Part shown: positions 35,190-44,882 of the stretch, piece after piece
Position numbering within the stretch: position 1 is the stretch's first letter
Layout: the number at the start of each line of letters is the position of its first letter
NCBI GenBank assembly: GCA_032622095.1
Contig: CP136066.1
Coordinates: forward strand, 129,861,917 to 129,925,916
Reading direction: 5' to 3'
Length of the DNA stretch: 64,000 bases
Source of the DNA: Siphonodentalium dalli
Lineage: Eukaryota > Mollusca > Scaphopoda > Gadilida > Siphonodentaliidae
Notes under the pieces: model-generated
Seen by the model: only the letters and a program-made list of their open reading frames with translations
Databases searched by the model: none
What the model was told of the DNA's origin: nothing
Translations under genes and position numbers: made by a program

Positions 35190-36097
35190 ATGCAGCTTGA
35201 TCCGAAAATGAAACTGGAAGTTGTTCGAAATAATGGGGCGTGTGAGTGCTGCTTGAAGTTATTGCATACTTCTAGTGAGTGCATACTGAAAAAGCAATGC
35301 GGCATGCTATGTGATGGTTCGCAAATCATGTGCACTGCTATGCACCACCCGCGTTTACATATGGTGTTTGAGAAATGTTCTGGCAGTTTGTCGCACAGCA
35401 GAATTCGCGAGATTGATTATACTGGTAAATCTATTCGTAAAGGCCTCTTAATATTGAGCTATGTGCAAGGTAATGGTGTTCGAATCGCTACCTTATGGGA
35501 TCCTGGTGCGAACATGTCTTTGGTGACCCATTGATGGGCTAAGAGATTGGGTCTCATTGGAGATGATGTTGAGTTTACTGTTACAAAAGTAGGTAATGTC
35601 ACAGAAAATGTTAATAGTAAACTGCATTCGGTCCCCCTGTTTGACGAGAGTGGCAAGATGTGGACCGTGTCAGCCTTCGGAATGGATGAAATCAGTTCAG
35701 ATGTTGAGTGTGTGGATATCTCTAGGATTATGCATTTGTTTCGTGGCATTATTGTTGGTGATATAAAACGACCTTCAGGAAAGATTGACCTGTTAATAGG
35801 CACATATTGTTGTGCTTTACTTCCAAAGCTGGAACAACAATGTGGAAATCTTCAACTGATGCAAATCAGTTTGGGCTATGTAAACGGGGTTTCCATGACC
35901 TTATACATTGCGGTAATGAACACATGTTTGCAAAGCTTCACCACTTGCTGGGATCTCACATTCTTGTTAATGGTGGTGTGAATTCAGGGGAACGACAGGC
36001 CACCCTTCTTGTCAACGATACCAGTGGTTACATCGAACACGGATGTAATCTAATGAAATTGAAGGAGAGTTTATTCAACCAAGAGATGGGAAGATGA
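35190..36097 (+). pseudogene. BEL/Pao-like zinc knuckle and aspartic protease remnant
   Basis: Frame from 35190 carries CX2CX4HX4C at residues 18-31 (ACECCLKLLHTSSEC), further Cys/His including MHHPRLH, then the aspartic protease core LWDPGANMSLVTH with Asp104. Pro replaces the usual Ser or Thr of the D-S/T-G motif. A TGA at 35532-35534 interrupts it; the same frame resumes with WAKRLGLIGDDVEF and reaches IDLLIGTYCCALLP, typical of the DUF1758/A17 protease region. A frameshift near 35800 moves the rest to another frame up to 36097. No reverse transcriptase, RNase H or integrase follows before the 3' LTR. Confidence 0.8.
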
Positions 36098-36682
36098 AAG
36101 CTTCTTTATGTAATGGTTCAGGAAGTGTTTTCCCCGAGATGGTGATTCTTTGGCTAGTGATCTTCGTTGTGTGCTCAAGAAATCTGCAGTGCATTGTATG
36201 CCATACTCATATATCATGTTTTGTACCCCGGTTCATTCCAGGCAGCTGTACGCCTGTGTTCACAATATAACGCGAGTGATTTTATATGCACACAACTGAT
36301 GACCCATAATGTGTCAACATATCTCACATGGAAACGGGCCATCGTAACGCAAAAGTGTCAAAGGTTATTTCCAACCCAGAAACACATGTAGAATGATGAA
36401 TGCATGCAACAAAAGAGGTGTGATAAAAAATTCAAATATGGTGAAGTTATCCTTGGAATTGTATCAATCGTTTGTACTTAAAATTAAGAATATACTCAAC
36501 AATGGCTCGGTATATTTCTCTAGCTTCGTGGGGGGAGTGTATCAATTAGTGATAATGATCTGTTTGGGACATGTTAGCATGAAAGGGAAAATTGAGAAAA
36601 CACTTTGGACCAAATGTTGTGTTTTGTGACTGCTATTGTAATAAAACTGTGTTCCCATTCTGCAGTCAATAGCTGTCTCCAA
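36098..36682 (+). other. Remainder of the BEL/Pao internal region
   Basis: Broken short frames without a recognised domain. GGGGGGAG at 36530 followed by TGTATCAATTAG could be the polypurine tract and the true start of the 3' LTR. Confidence 0.5.
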
Positions 36683-36769
36683 TGGAGAAGACCAGTATTT
36701 TCGGTTGGCGTTAAAAACTCGTTGATTTCGTGCCTTTGTGTTCTTTCACGACCATTCCTCCTCGTACTT

Positions 36770-36916
36770 AAGAAATAAATACACGGTGTAGAGGTGTGTA
36801 TGGTCAAGTTGTACCACAAAAAACTGATTGTAGGACGACGCGTAGCGGAGTCCTACAATCAGTTTTTTGTGGTACAACTTGACCATACACACCGATACAC
36901 CGTGTATTTATTTCTT
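36770..36916. repeat. 67 bp-arm near-perfect palindrome
   Basis: Arms 36770-36836 and 36850-36916 are reverse complements apart from about two mismatches, around a 13 bp loop GACGCGTAGCGGA. The arm includes TTGTACCACAAAAAACTGAT. It sits directly to the left of the TIR element 36917-37794, whose right half contains a related GTGGTACAATT ... AATTGTACCAC hairpin (37674-37706). Confidence 0.85.
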
Positions 36917-37794
36917 TTGTAATACGACTGAAAGTTTATGGTCACAATTCGACTGAATAGTCAACGAAATACTGCGCTTTTTCGGTCTCAGGTGAGAAAA
37001 CATTTCGTGGTGTAATTCGTATTGGGCGTACTCGATTTCTTGCATGGAGTACTCTGGTAATGTCTTGTCTTGTTATGAAATTCCCCCGTTGACTTTTCGA
37101 GGCACCTCTTCTAGAAATAATCGTTGTGATTGGCTAAAAAACGATGTGTTTTCAGCGGCGCCCGTGCGTTTCATTTAAATTGTACAGGAAATACGATGCG
37201 GTCATTTCTGTTTTGAACGTTGTTGGGACAACTCCGACAACATGAATATGATCATCGACTATGGACCATTTTCCTTACACAAAGCGATCTAAATTATCTA
37301 GTTTACTAAACTAATCTTATTCCCCTTCTGTACTGGTGAACAAACGCTTTCATTTTCAACTTGACGAATGCACAGCCCGGCCCCATGGAATGGATTTATT
37401 TTGTCATTTAATATACTTATTAAGTAACTTTCTTTGGTCGTAACATATATCAATATACCATAACATCATTTGGACCATATTCATTGGCAACCAAACTGGT
37501 TTCAAGCGACAAATCGCTAGAAAATTCGCAAGATTGTCAAGATGTAGCAAAATTCAATCAAAGGGTTACGGGTGCGGGTGTACTCCGTTGATGCCCCGTT
37601 TGCGCGGAGTTAGAAAAGACGGGAAAAGTCGCGTGCGGCGATCTGAATAAACCGATTTTTTTGATTTTTTTCGTGGTACAATTGGAAAAAGTAGAATTGT
37701 ACCACAAAACTGGAACGAGATAGCCATGGTAACTCGGGCCACTGGCCAATCAGGACATGGCTTTTAAGCATAGTTAGGCAGGGTCGTATTACAA
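36917..37794. mobile_element. TIR element in the 3' LTR, ends TTGTAATACGAC
   Basis: TTGTAATACGAC at 36917 and its reverse complement GTCGTATTACAA ending at 37794. The 5' LTR has no such segment at the matching position (TAC/TACATATT). No transposase frame. The neighbouring palindrome 36770-36916 entered at the same place and may be part of the same insertion. Confidence 0.65.
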
Positions 37795-38578
37795 TACATA
37801 TTATTCATATCATCAATTCCAGAACGAACTGCACGATACTATAAGGAAATATATCTCAATTCCCACCAATGCGCAAGTAACTCTACTAGCACGGATGTGC
37901 ATTTGCTTCATCGGCAGTAATGTTCTGTAGAGGTAAACATTTTGTGTGTCTGCGATGTTCCATATTAATTGCAGTGTTGATTATTCAAGTGGCTACATAT
38001 TGTTAACATTACACCACATTCATCGATGACGCTAAGAGAGAATAATGTTCGTGGTGCCCATATGATAACTATAATTTATCGGATTATCAAAGCCTATCGC
38101 GTAGCAGTGGTGCACTGTCAACTGGCTGTCATGAAATGAACTGTCTACCAACTATATTTTCAATATTTCTGTGTGGTTTCATGTATTCGTGGAGAACATT
38201 TGTGTGTGATCGTACCTGGAAAAGACATTGTTTTCAACTACCCATTTGCATGTGATATAGTGTGGCCGCATGCATATGGGCGATTTGTAGCAGAAAATAT
38301 ATCACATGCAAATGGGCGATTTCTTGACTGGTCTATATTGGTCGAGTGTAGCCGCAAGCGTGTGGTCTGTTACTTTGTCAGTGTGGGTGCATCATGATGG
38401 CGTCCAGGTTATTCAATGACTATCCTTTTGCATGCGAGATACTAATTTGTATGCATGTTGAGTTGGTGTTGATAGATTTGTTGTTACTATTTGACTAATT
38501 CATGTATTTATTTATTTCTCAGGTTGAGACATTAAATTGTTTAATAAACTTGGCATCCATTATCTATCACACGAAACA

Positions 38579-40820
38579 CATACCAGGCCTTTTTAATAGC
38601 AAGTATATATATTAATGGTGGGGCTCATGTCGTGCATTCGACGTATCTGTACAATCTCGACAAAATGAACTGTTGCATTTAATTTGTGACGAGTATCACG
38701 ATATATAACTTTTTGTCAATAACTTTTTAAACCTATTTCGAAAGGTTATGTTCTTGTTATTTTTATCCAATGAGTTCCAAATGTCAGGGAATGTGTGCTT
38801 AGGTAACACAGAACTAAAAGCAGTTCTAGGAGTTGATGCTTTTAGACTGCCTGCCTGTCGGGTATTAGCAGTTGTATAATCAAATGATTCATTGAAAGAT
38901 TTGGGAAGATTTCCTCTTTTCCAGTCAAAAATATACATTGCAGCTTGTAGTTGATATAAGTCGTGGAATTTCAAAATATTTTCATACAAAAAAAATGGGT
39001 TCTGCATGACTTCTACATGATTTATTGGATATAATTCTGATTGGCCTTTTCTGTTGTTTAAAGATCTAGTGCCTCCTGTATCGGCATGACTCCAAATTGA
39101 CAAACCATAGATGAGATGACTGTGGATCAAAGAGAAGTATAGTGTTTTCAGGGCAGTTCTTGGGTAGTATTTGTTTTACCTTATTTATGGAATATATTGC
39201 ATTGGATATTTTTTTACTTAGCATACCGGTAGCTATGTGATGTTTAACTCTTTGATTGCCAGGGGCCGATATTATCGGCCCAAATGTCCGGTCGTTAAAT
39301 TGCCAGGGCCGATATTATCGGCCATATTTGTAACCGTAATTATTTTGATCACAACTGTATGACAATAATAAAAAAGTTTTTCAAGTTTCATAAAATTATT
39401 GTTTTAATTGTTTCTAATTAAATTTTGCAGTATATATCTTATTTTTAATCCTTTTTAAGACGTTTGAAAATTAAAATAATGAAATAAGTTTGTAAACAAA
39501 ATGTAAGATCCGCAGTCGGAAATCCAAAATGGCCGACAATTTCAGAAAAATATTTTTAGACAATTATTTATATGAAAGATCTGCATTTTACCAATGCATT
39601 AACTAATTTAAACATGATAGTATGACAACCTGACATTACAATAAAGATTATGTGTACTTTACATTGTTTTATTAGTTTTTTTAAAAGTCAAAATTGCTGT
39701 TTTTGCTGAATGAATCACCTATTTTTCAAGGTAAAACGTAATTCACTAGAACAAACGGCGTATTTTTAACTCCCACAGGCCCCAGCGTGCCTCAGTGACA
39801 GTTTAGACCACATGCTTATGTCTCATTTTTGTTATTTTATTTATAGCACAATGATGATAAGCTTATAGTTAGAGATTTAATTATATATCACAATTTTTGT
39901 TTTGTTTTTTGAGTCAAAATTGCCATTTTCCTCAATTAAAAAACCTAGCTATTTTCGTATTAAACTGTCGCAACTAAAGTCTAAATCGGCTCCTGCATTG
40001 TGTATCTCCTCACATATGGTCAAGCTATTCCAGAACTAGACCCTAATTTACTCTTACAATTAAGTTTTTAAAATGAGAAAGACAGTAGAAAGATTTATCA
40101 GATCATCATCGTTGGAATACTGTCTCAGAAAACCAATATTGAATATAGTAGGTTGTGGGCCATTTTTCAATTGGATTATTGCAAAAAAAATCCTTATTTG
40201 GAGTTATTTCCCTTGGGTGACAAGGAGTTATGCCCCTTAATTGTCGTGAATATTCTTCGGCAAAATATTCACCCGCAATTCTTTGGCTAATCACCTACAT
40301 ACATGTTCTTGATATTTGAATCATTATTTCATAAGAAGAAGACTATTATAGTATCATACTTTTCCACAATAAAATCAGTTTTCTCATAAATTCTCTGGCA
40401 ATTTAGGTGTAAAATTAGCTCGGCAACGAAAGAGTTAAAGGTGAGATTCTCATCAATTATAATAACAAGAAATTTTAGAGATTGTTCAGAACTTGCATTA
40501 ACTACTCGCGTTAAGGGCTTGTCATTCAATTTTATTTTAAGATTATTCCATTTGAAATCATTACTGGTGGGATGTAATAACATGTATTTACTTTTTGATG
40601 CATTAATTGCTAATTTGTTGCTACAACACCAATGATGGATTTTGATCAATTCCGAATTAACTTGCTTTTCAATTTGCCAACAGTTGTGGCCGGATAAATG
40701 AAGAGTCGTATCATCTGCAAAAGAGAGGAGATTTAAGCATGTGCTATTTGGCATATCATTGACATATATAAGAAATAGAATGGGTAAACCAGCAAACCTC
40801 CAACAATTTCTTCTCATTTT
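38579..40820 (-). pseudogene. Non-LTR retrotransposon reverse transcriptase remnant
   Basis: Two pieces on the minus strand. Upstream piece (40439-40817): LFLIYVNDM, then FADDT with the catalytic Asp pair at residues 35-36, then INASKSKYMLL and LVIIIDENLTF, all typical of CR1/Jockey-like reverse transcriptases. Downstream piece (38696-39243): HHIATGMLSKKISNAIYSI, a frameshift, then LIHSHLIYGLSIWSH and FRNRFKKLLTKSYIS with a stop, the usual C-terminal tail of such proteins. The TTAA-flanked element 39244-40438 splits the gene between ENLTF and HHI. The N-terminal part of the reverse transcriptase and the endonuclease are missing, as expected from 5' truncation. 38579-38695 would be its 3' UTR, meeting the LTR end at 38578. 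Confidence 0.85.
39244..40438. mobile_element. TTAA-flanked (piggyBac-like) element inside the reverse transcriptase
   Basis: TTAA at 39244-39247 and 40435-40438 flanks imperfect terminal inverted repeats CTCTTTGATTGCC and GGCAACGAAAGAG. Near the left end are two copies of the palindrome GGCCGATATTATCGGCC (39265 and 39308). No transposase frame over its 1.19 kb. Removing it with one TTAA rejoins the interrupted reverse transcriptase reading at ENLTF. Confidence 0.8.
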
Positions 40821-42030
40821 ATGTACAAGGAACTAACTGTGTTCAGGCACATGCCTTTAATACTGTGTTGCCATATATATGTTAACATTGCGTGTTTCTA
40901 TATTAGTTTGGGAGAAAATCTCGTAAATGTTCACCAGTTAGAAGGTGCATATACTAGATATTTATTTTGTTTCACAATTATATGACGTTAAAAGAAAGTT
41001 GTGATGTAGTTTTCCCGACCGACCGCTTTAATAAATGGCCATCTCATTATTACCACATGTACTGAGAATATACCTAATTTCAGGGGAGGTACTAGTAATC
41101 CCGGCCATTGACGATAACTCTGCTAGTTGCATAAGGTCCATTGCATCATCACTACATCAGGTTCAAGGTGACAGGTTTCTCGGAATCCGCTAGCTATTAT
41201 TACTTTTATCAAACTTAATAGCCATTCCATCTTTTTCAAATGACTTGACAATTTATGATGGACATGATCAATGCATGGAATTAGAAATGTGCCGATATAT
41301 CGCAACTCGGTCAACCTCGATGTGTTAGGTTCATGAGGCTCACGGGGGAATTGTTGTGAGTACTGATTATTTGTTTTTCTTTATGATAACAAAAGTTCAT
41401 ATTCACTGCACATTAACACAGGGATATACTTAAGTAAACTCACCAAATTGCAATGTGAAAAATCCAAAGAAATTTAAAATTTGTTTTATTTTTAATTTAA
41501 ATTGACTTGTGTCAATATGTGGCGAGGTACCATGTGGCAAGCCGTTTTCAAAATTTAATAATTCTTACTTGATTACAATTATACTGAATGAAACAACATT
41601 TCTTGGCCGCAATAGACACAAAGGTTTTTTTAATTTATTTATTTTACATGAAACACTGATCAGCTGATTGTAGGTCAAGGTGATATTTATTGAGCTGGTC
41701 AGAAATAAACAAAACGTAGATGGCATACATATGGTTTTGTCATCAATCAATCAATCGGTGATCAAAATATAGATTAGTTTGACGAATAAAGCAGACATTT
41801 GTAACATTCTACTTGATTGTGTATTTTATGCATCATTACACCACATAACAATTGCTTAACACATTGATAAACGCACCCAATTTCAATGGCTTTGCCACTG
41901 ATGATCTAATTGTTGAGAACAAAAACAAACTTACCTATTTGTGTGTTGTTTATATTAATTTTTCTAAAATATCATAGATAAAACCAAACTAAAATATTAA
42001 CCATAATATACTATGAGGGGATTTACAACT

Positions 42031-42031
<1 letters not shown>

Positions 42032-42079
<48 letters not shown>
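42032..42079 (+). repeat. Run of 48 guanines
   Basis: Uninterrupted G run between ACTC and AATTC. Real poly-G of this length is rare; it could form a quadruplex or be a sequencing or assembly error. Confidence 0.9.
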
Positions 42080-42080
<1 letters not shown>

Positions 42081-42344
42081 ATTCTGACTAATAAACTAAT
42101 AAAATTAATTTAAGATAAAACAACTATGATGTGACAAAAATATTGATTTCTTTTCAATAATTTGACGTCGGAAGAGTTGTGTTGGATGGGATGGTGACGT
42201 TATCACCTTTTAGTGTTGGCTGTGTGACTTTGATAATATTTGGTTAATATGCAATCTACATTGTTTTCAATGCATCTATGGGTGTTTAGAAGAGTCAGAT
42301 GCCAAAAAACATACTGAAAATTTCACTCAGAAACATTTATTGCA

Positions 42345-42542
42345 CTCTCACCTGCCGAATAATAGTGCATGCATGATTATTTAATTTCAGTCAAAAATAC
42401 AACCCTGCACTATTATTTATAGGCAATGAGACATATAGTGAAATTGCCTGCACTATTATTAATTTCAGCAAAAAATACAGCCCTGCACTATTATTTGGCC
42501 TGCACTATTATTTGGCCTACACTATTATTCGGCAGATGAGAG
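42345..42542. mobile_element. Small TIR element with CACTATTATT repeats
   Basis: Ends CTCTCACCTGCCGAATAATA and TATTATTCGGCAGATGAGAG are near-perfect inverted repeats (one or two mismatches). The interior has about six copies of GCACTATTATTT. It lies 32 bp downstream of the SNAP25 splice donor at 42574. The small elements at 63181-63350 and 63650-63819 have the same plan. Confidence 0.7.
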
Positions 42543-42574
42543 TAATTAACAAGATGCAGTTATAGGATACATAC

Positions 42575-42709
42575 TTTTGTACATAACCTCCTGATGGTCC
42601 CGACATACCACTGTCAACCACTATCCGCGGCCCATTGGAGTTCACTTTTCCATCATCATTGGCTTTCCATGTTTTATTATAATCAGATCCCTTCTCAAAG
42701 CTCTTCATT
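42575..42709 (-). CDS. SNAP25: SNAP25 linker exon between the two SNARE motifs
   Basis: 135 nt: one base, 44 codons, two bases. It reads MKSFEKGSDYNKTWKANDDG, KVNSNGPRIVVDSGMSGPSG, GYVQ. The KSFEKGSDYNKTWK / NDDGKV pattern matches the linker of invertebrate SNAP25, which follows the palmitoylated Cys cluster and leads into the second SNARE helix. The acceptor has a strong polypyrimidine tract (TTTTTTGTTCTTCCCAG), and the donor is AA followed by GTATGT. The two-base end joins the one-base start of the exon at 20905 to give Lys. The Met at its start is internal, since translation begins far upstream. The Cys-rich exon and the N-terminal SNARE motif should lie to the right; I could not find them up to 64000. 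Confidence 0.93.
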
Positions 42710-42900
42710 CTGGGAAGAACAAAAAATCATTGGATATAAACTATAACTTATTTACTAAATATTAATATAGGTCTGCATATGTTTATAAGTAGCAGAATTG
42801 TGATTATTTTTTTTGTCCAAGGATTCATACATACCAGTAGCACTGTGACAGGCTCCTTACAATGCCCAAAAATCTAGGTTATAAATATTTGTAACAACCA

Positions 42901-43070
42901 ATGAAAGTGTCAATGACATTGTAGCTCAACTTGGAGAGAGGATAATTTTATGTTTTACAGTCAATTAGGAATTAGGAATGCGAAAAGTTAAAATGTTTTA
43001 CTTTAAAAGTAGATGTCAACATGTCACATACATGTATATATATAAAGTAAAATCCAAAATTCCTAGTTAT
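42901..43070 (+). repeat. Family A 5' end only (A4)
   Basis: ATGAAAGTGTCAATGACATT then TAGCTCAACTTGGAGAGAGG, about 160 bp of 5' region, without a core array. A lone worn core monomer lies 1 kb further on (44095-44275) with family G between, so an original A element may have been split or shortened. Confidence 0.65.
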
Positions 43071-43369
43071 CACCACCACTCATCGACCCAAAGATGTAAG
43101 ACTATAAAGCGGAGAGGTAGTTCCATAAATGTTTCTTTAATTAGGATACTCGGTGAATTTGTTGTATGAAAAAGAGCAAAAGTCTCCTAGATCCGCCCTT
43201 ATTTAACAATTCAATACTGTTAATCAGATCTGATTCCCAATCATCCGAGGTCCCGAGACCAGATCAAATGCAAACTTTGAGACTTAAAGCCAAATGGTTT
43301 CATGGCATCATTTGAGAGAAGTTGAGAACTTTACATTCCCTTGTTCCTCCCCTATTTGACCAGATGGCA

Positions 43370-44030
43370 TCATTTTGAACAAATCTGAATCTTATTCACT
43401 GAAAGACCATCATGTGATGTACATAGAGTTATGGGGTGGACAGGAAGGGTCATGTCTGGTGCCTTCATAGATAGAATGACCTTGACCTTCAACATTTGGA
43501 AAATAAATTTGTACACAACACATGGTCTCCTCATTAGAACAACTATGCCAAATTTCAATATATTCCAATAAAGCATCACGATGTTGTGGAGCTGACACGA
43601 AGGGTGAAAGAAAATATGACTGGTGCAAATGAAGCCTAAGTTTGAAAGCACCCTGTGACCTTGACCCTTACAAACCACAATGCAAACATATCGTGACACA
43701 TTTGTCACCCTTAGGTTAACCATCACACCTTGTTTCGTTGAAATCATGTGATGTACACAAAAGTTATGGAGTGGACACGAAGGGTAGTATCTGATCGAGA
43801 CCTTGTTCTGTGACCTTGACCTTCAACAACAGGGAAACAAATTTGTGCGAGACATATCGTTTCCTCATTAGGAACATCTATGGCAAGTTTCAACGGAATC
43901 CAATAAAGCAACTCGATGTTATGGACAAGAGATGGGCTGTCATCCGGTGCATACCCCCTTGCAGCATACCACCTGGTGTGGGCAGATCTATAACCTATGA
44001 CTGATATACTCAGACAGATGGACCCAAAAA
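43370..44030 (+). repeat. Family G tandem repeat
   Basis: About two and a half copies of a unit with ATGTGATGTACA, GTTATGG, GTGGAC, CGAAGGGT, TGACCTTGACCTTCAACA, ACAAATTTG and CCTCATTAG. No coding frame is shared between the copies. It ends with AGACAGATGGACCC, a weak version of the microsatellite seen in other families. Confidence 0.65.
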
Positions 44031-44094
44031 CCATCATTTTCATATAAACAAAGATGAATAACTATAGAACGAAAAACCAAAACAAAATAGTTGA

Positions 44095-44275
44095 ACAAGA
44101 TGGCTGCTGCATGGTGACCATGTTTTTCAATGAAATACGGAAATATTTTATGGCTCCATCTAGAGGTCACCCAAAAGATCATGAGAAGTTTGGTGACGAT
44201 TGAATGAGGGATGTCATTTGTAGGGAGTGTCAAAAGATTTAGTAATGTAAAAAGTAAAACACAATGCAGCAAAGA
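44095..44275 (+). repeat. Single decayed family A core monomer
   Basis: AAGATGGCTGCTGCATGGTG, ACCATGTTTTTC, later AAAAGATTTAGTAATGTAAA. Relationship to the A monomer is clear in the first 40 and last 40 bp. Confidence 0.55.
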
Positions 44276-44309
44276 TTTTCTAGTCCACTGTTAATAGCAT
44301 GTCATGTGT

Positions 44310-44645
44310 ATTTTTGAAACATTTTTAAAAAAATTAGAAAACTTAAAAAAAAACTTAAAAAAAATTTAAATTGAGCAAAGAGTTCAATCTTAATTAAATA
44401 AAAAAAAATGGCCATAACTCAGTTAAAAATAGTTGGATCAAACCCATCTTCAAACTCTATCTGTCTATTGGGTTGAGAAATTCATATCCAAAATTTGGTT
44501 TCCGATTAGATAGAAAATGCTTGAGTTTTCGCATCATGCATAAAGTGTCTATGGACAGACGGATGGATGGACAGGCGGACTAATGACGAGTGGTCAATCC
44601 GGATGTCGACACATTGTTTACCATACTATGGTATGCGTAAACATA
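44310..44645 (+). mobile_element. Family C repeat element C2
   Basis: AAATTGAGCAAAGAGTTCAA start, one core repeat with GGCCATAACTCAGTTAAAAA, GGACAGACGGATGGATGGAC, then the terminal hairpin TGTTTACCATAC, TATG, GTATGCGTAAACA, as in C1. Confidence 0.7.
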
Positions 44646-44882
44646 AAAATTCATTGACATCAGATTCTTGTTGATATCAAGGACGAAAGTCATCAACATA
44701 AGTCCATGTCTTCCATAAATCAGTAATTCAGGTTCAAACTTTCAAGATGAGCGAATGTCTGAAAGGGTCCTAAAATGTGGACGTCAAATAATAGGAAATT
44801 CAGAAAACCATCCCCTAATATATACGGCAGGGCACAAAGTTTTTTGCTGAAAATATGCAGGTTGTTTTAATACTGTTATCAT

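Larger units (their letters stand above)
36683..38578 (+). mobile_element. BEL/Pao-like element, 3' LTR with its own insertion
   Basis: 36683-36768 and 37795-38578 align with the three pieces of the 5' LTR. It ends CACGAAACA at 38578. It lacks both insertions found in the 5' LTR and carries a different one (36769-37794). The left flank of the 5' LTR and the right flank of this LTR give no matching target duplication. Confidence 0.8.
20906..42574 (-). other. SNAP25 intron, 21.7 kb, filled with nested transposons
   Basis: Runs from the donor GTATGTATCC after the exon at 42575 to the acceptor before the exon at 20905. It holds family B and C elements, the CTTGG word region (25.7-27.3 kb), a decayed BEL/Pao element with nested insertions (27.7-38.6 kb) and a decayed non-LTR element (38.6-40.8 kb). 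Stretches 20.9-22.6, 23.1-25.1 and 40.8-42.0 kb show no recognised feature apart from short homopolymer runs and a GCCGATCACGATCGGC palindrome at 23575. Confidence 0.85.
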
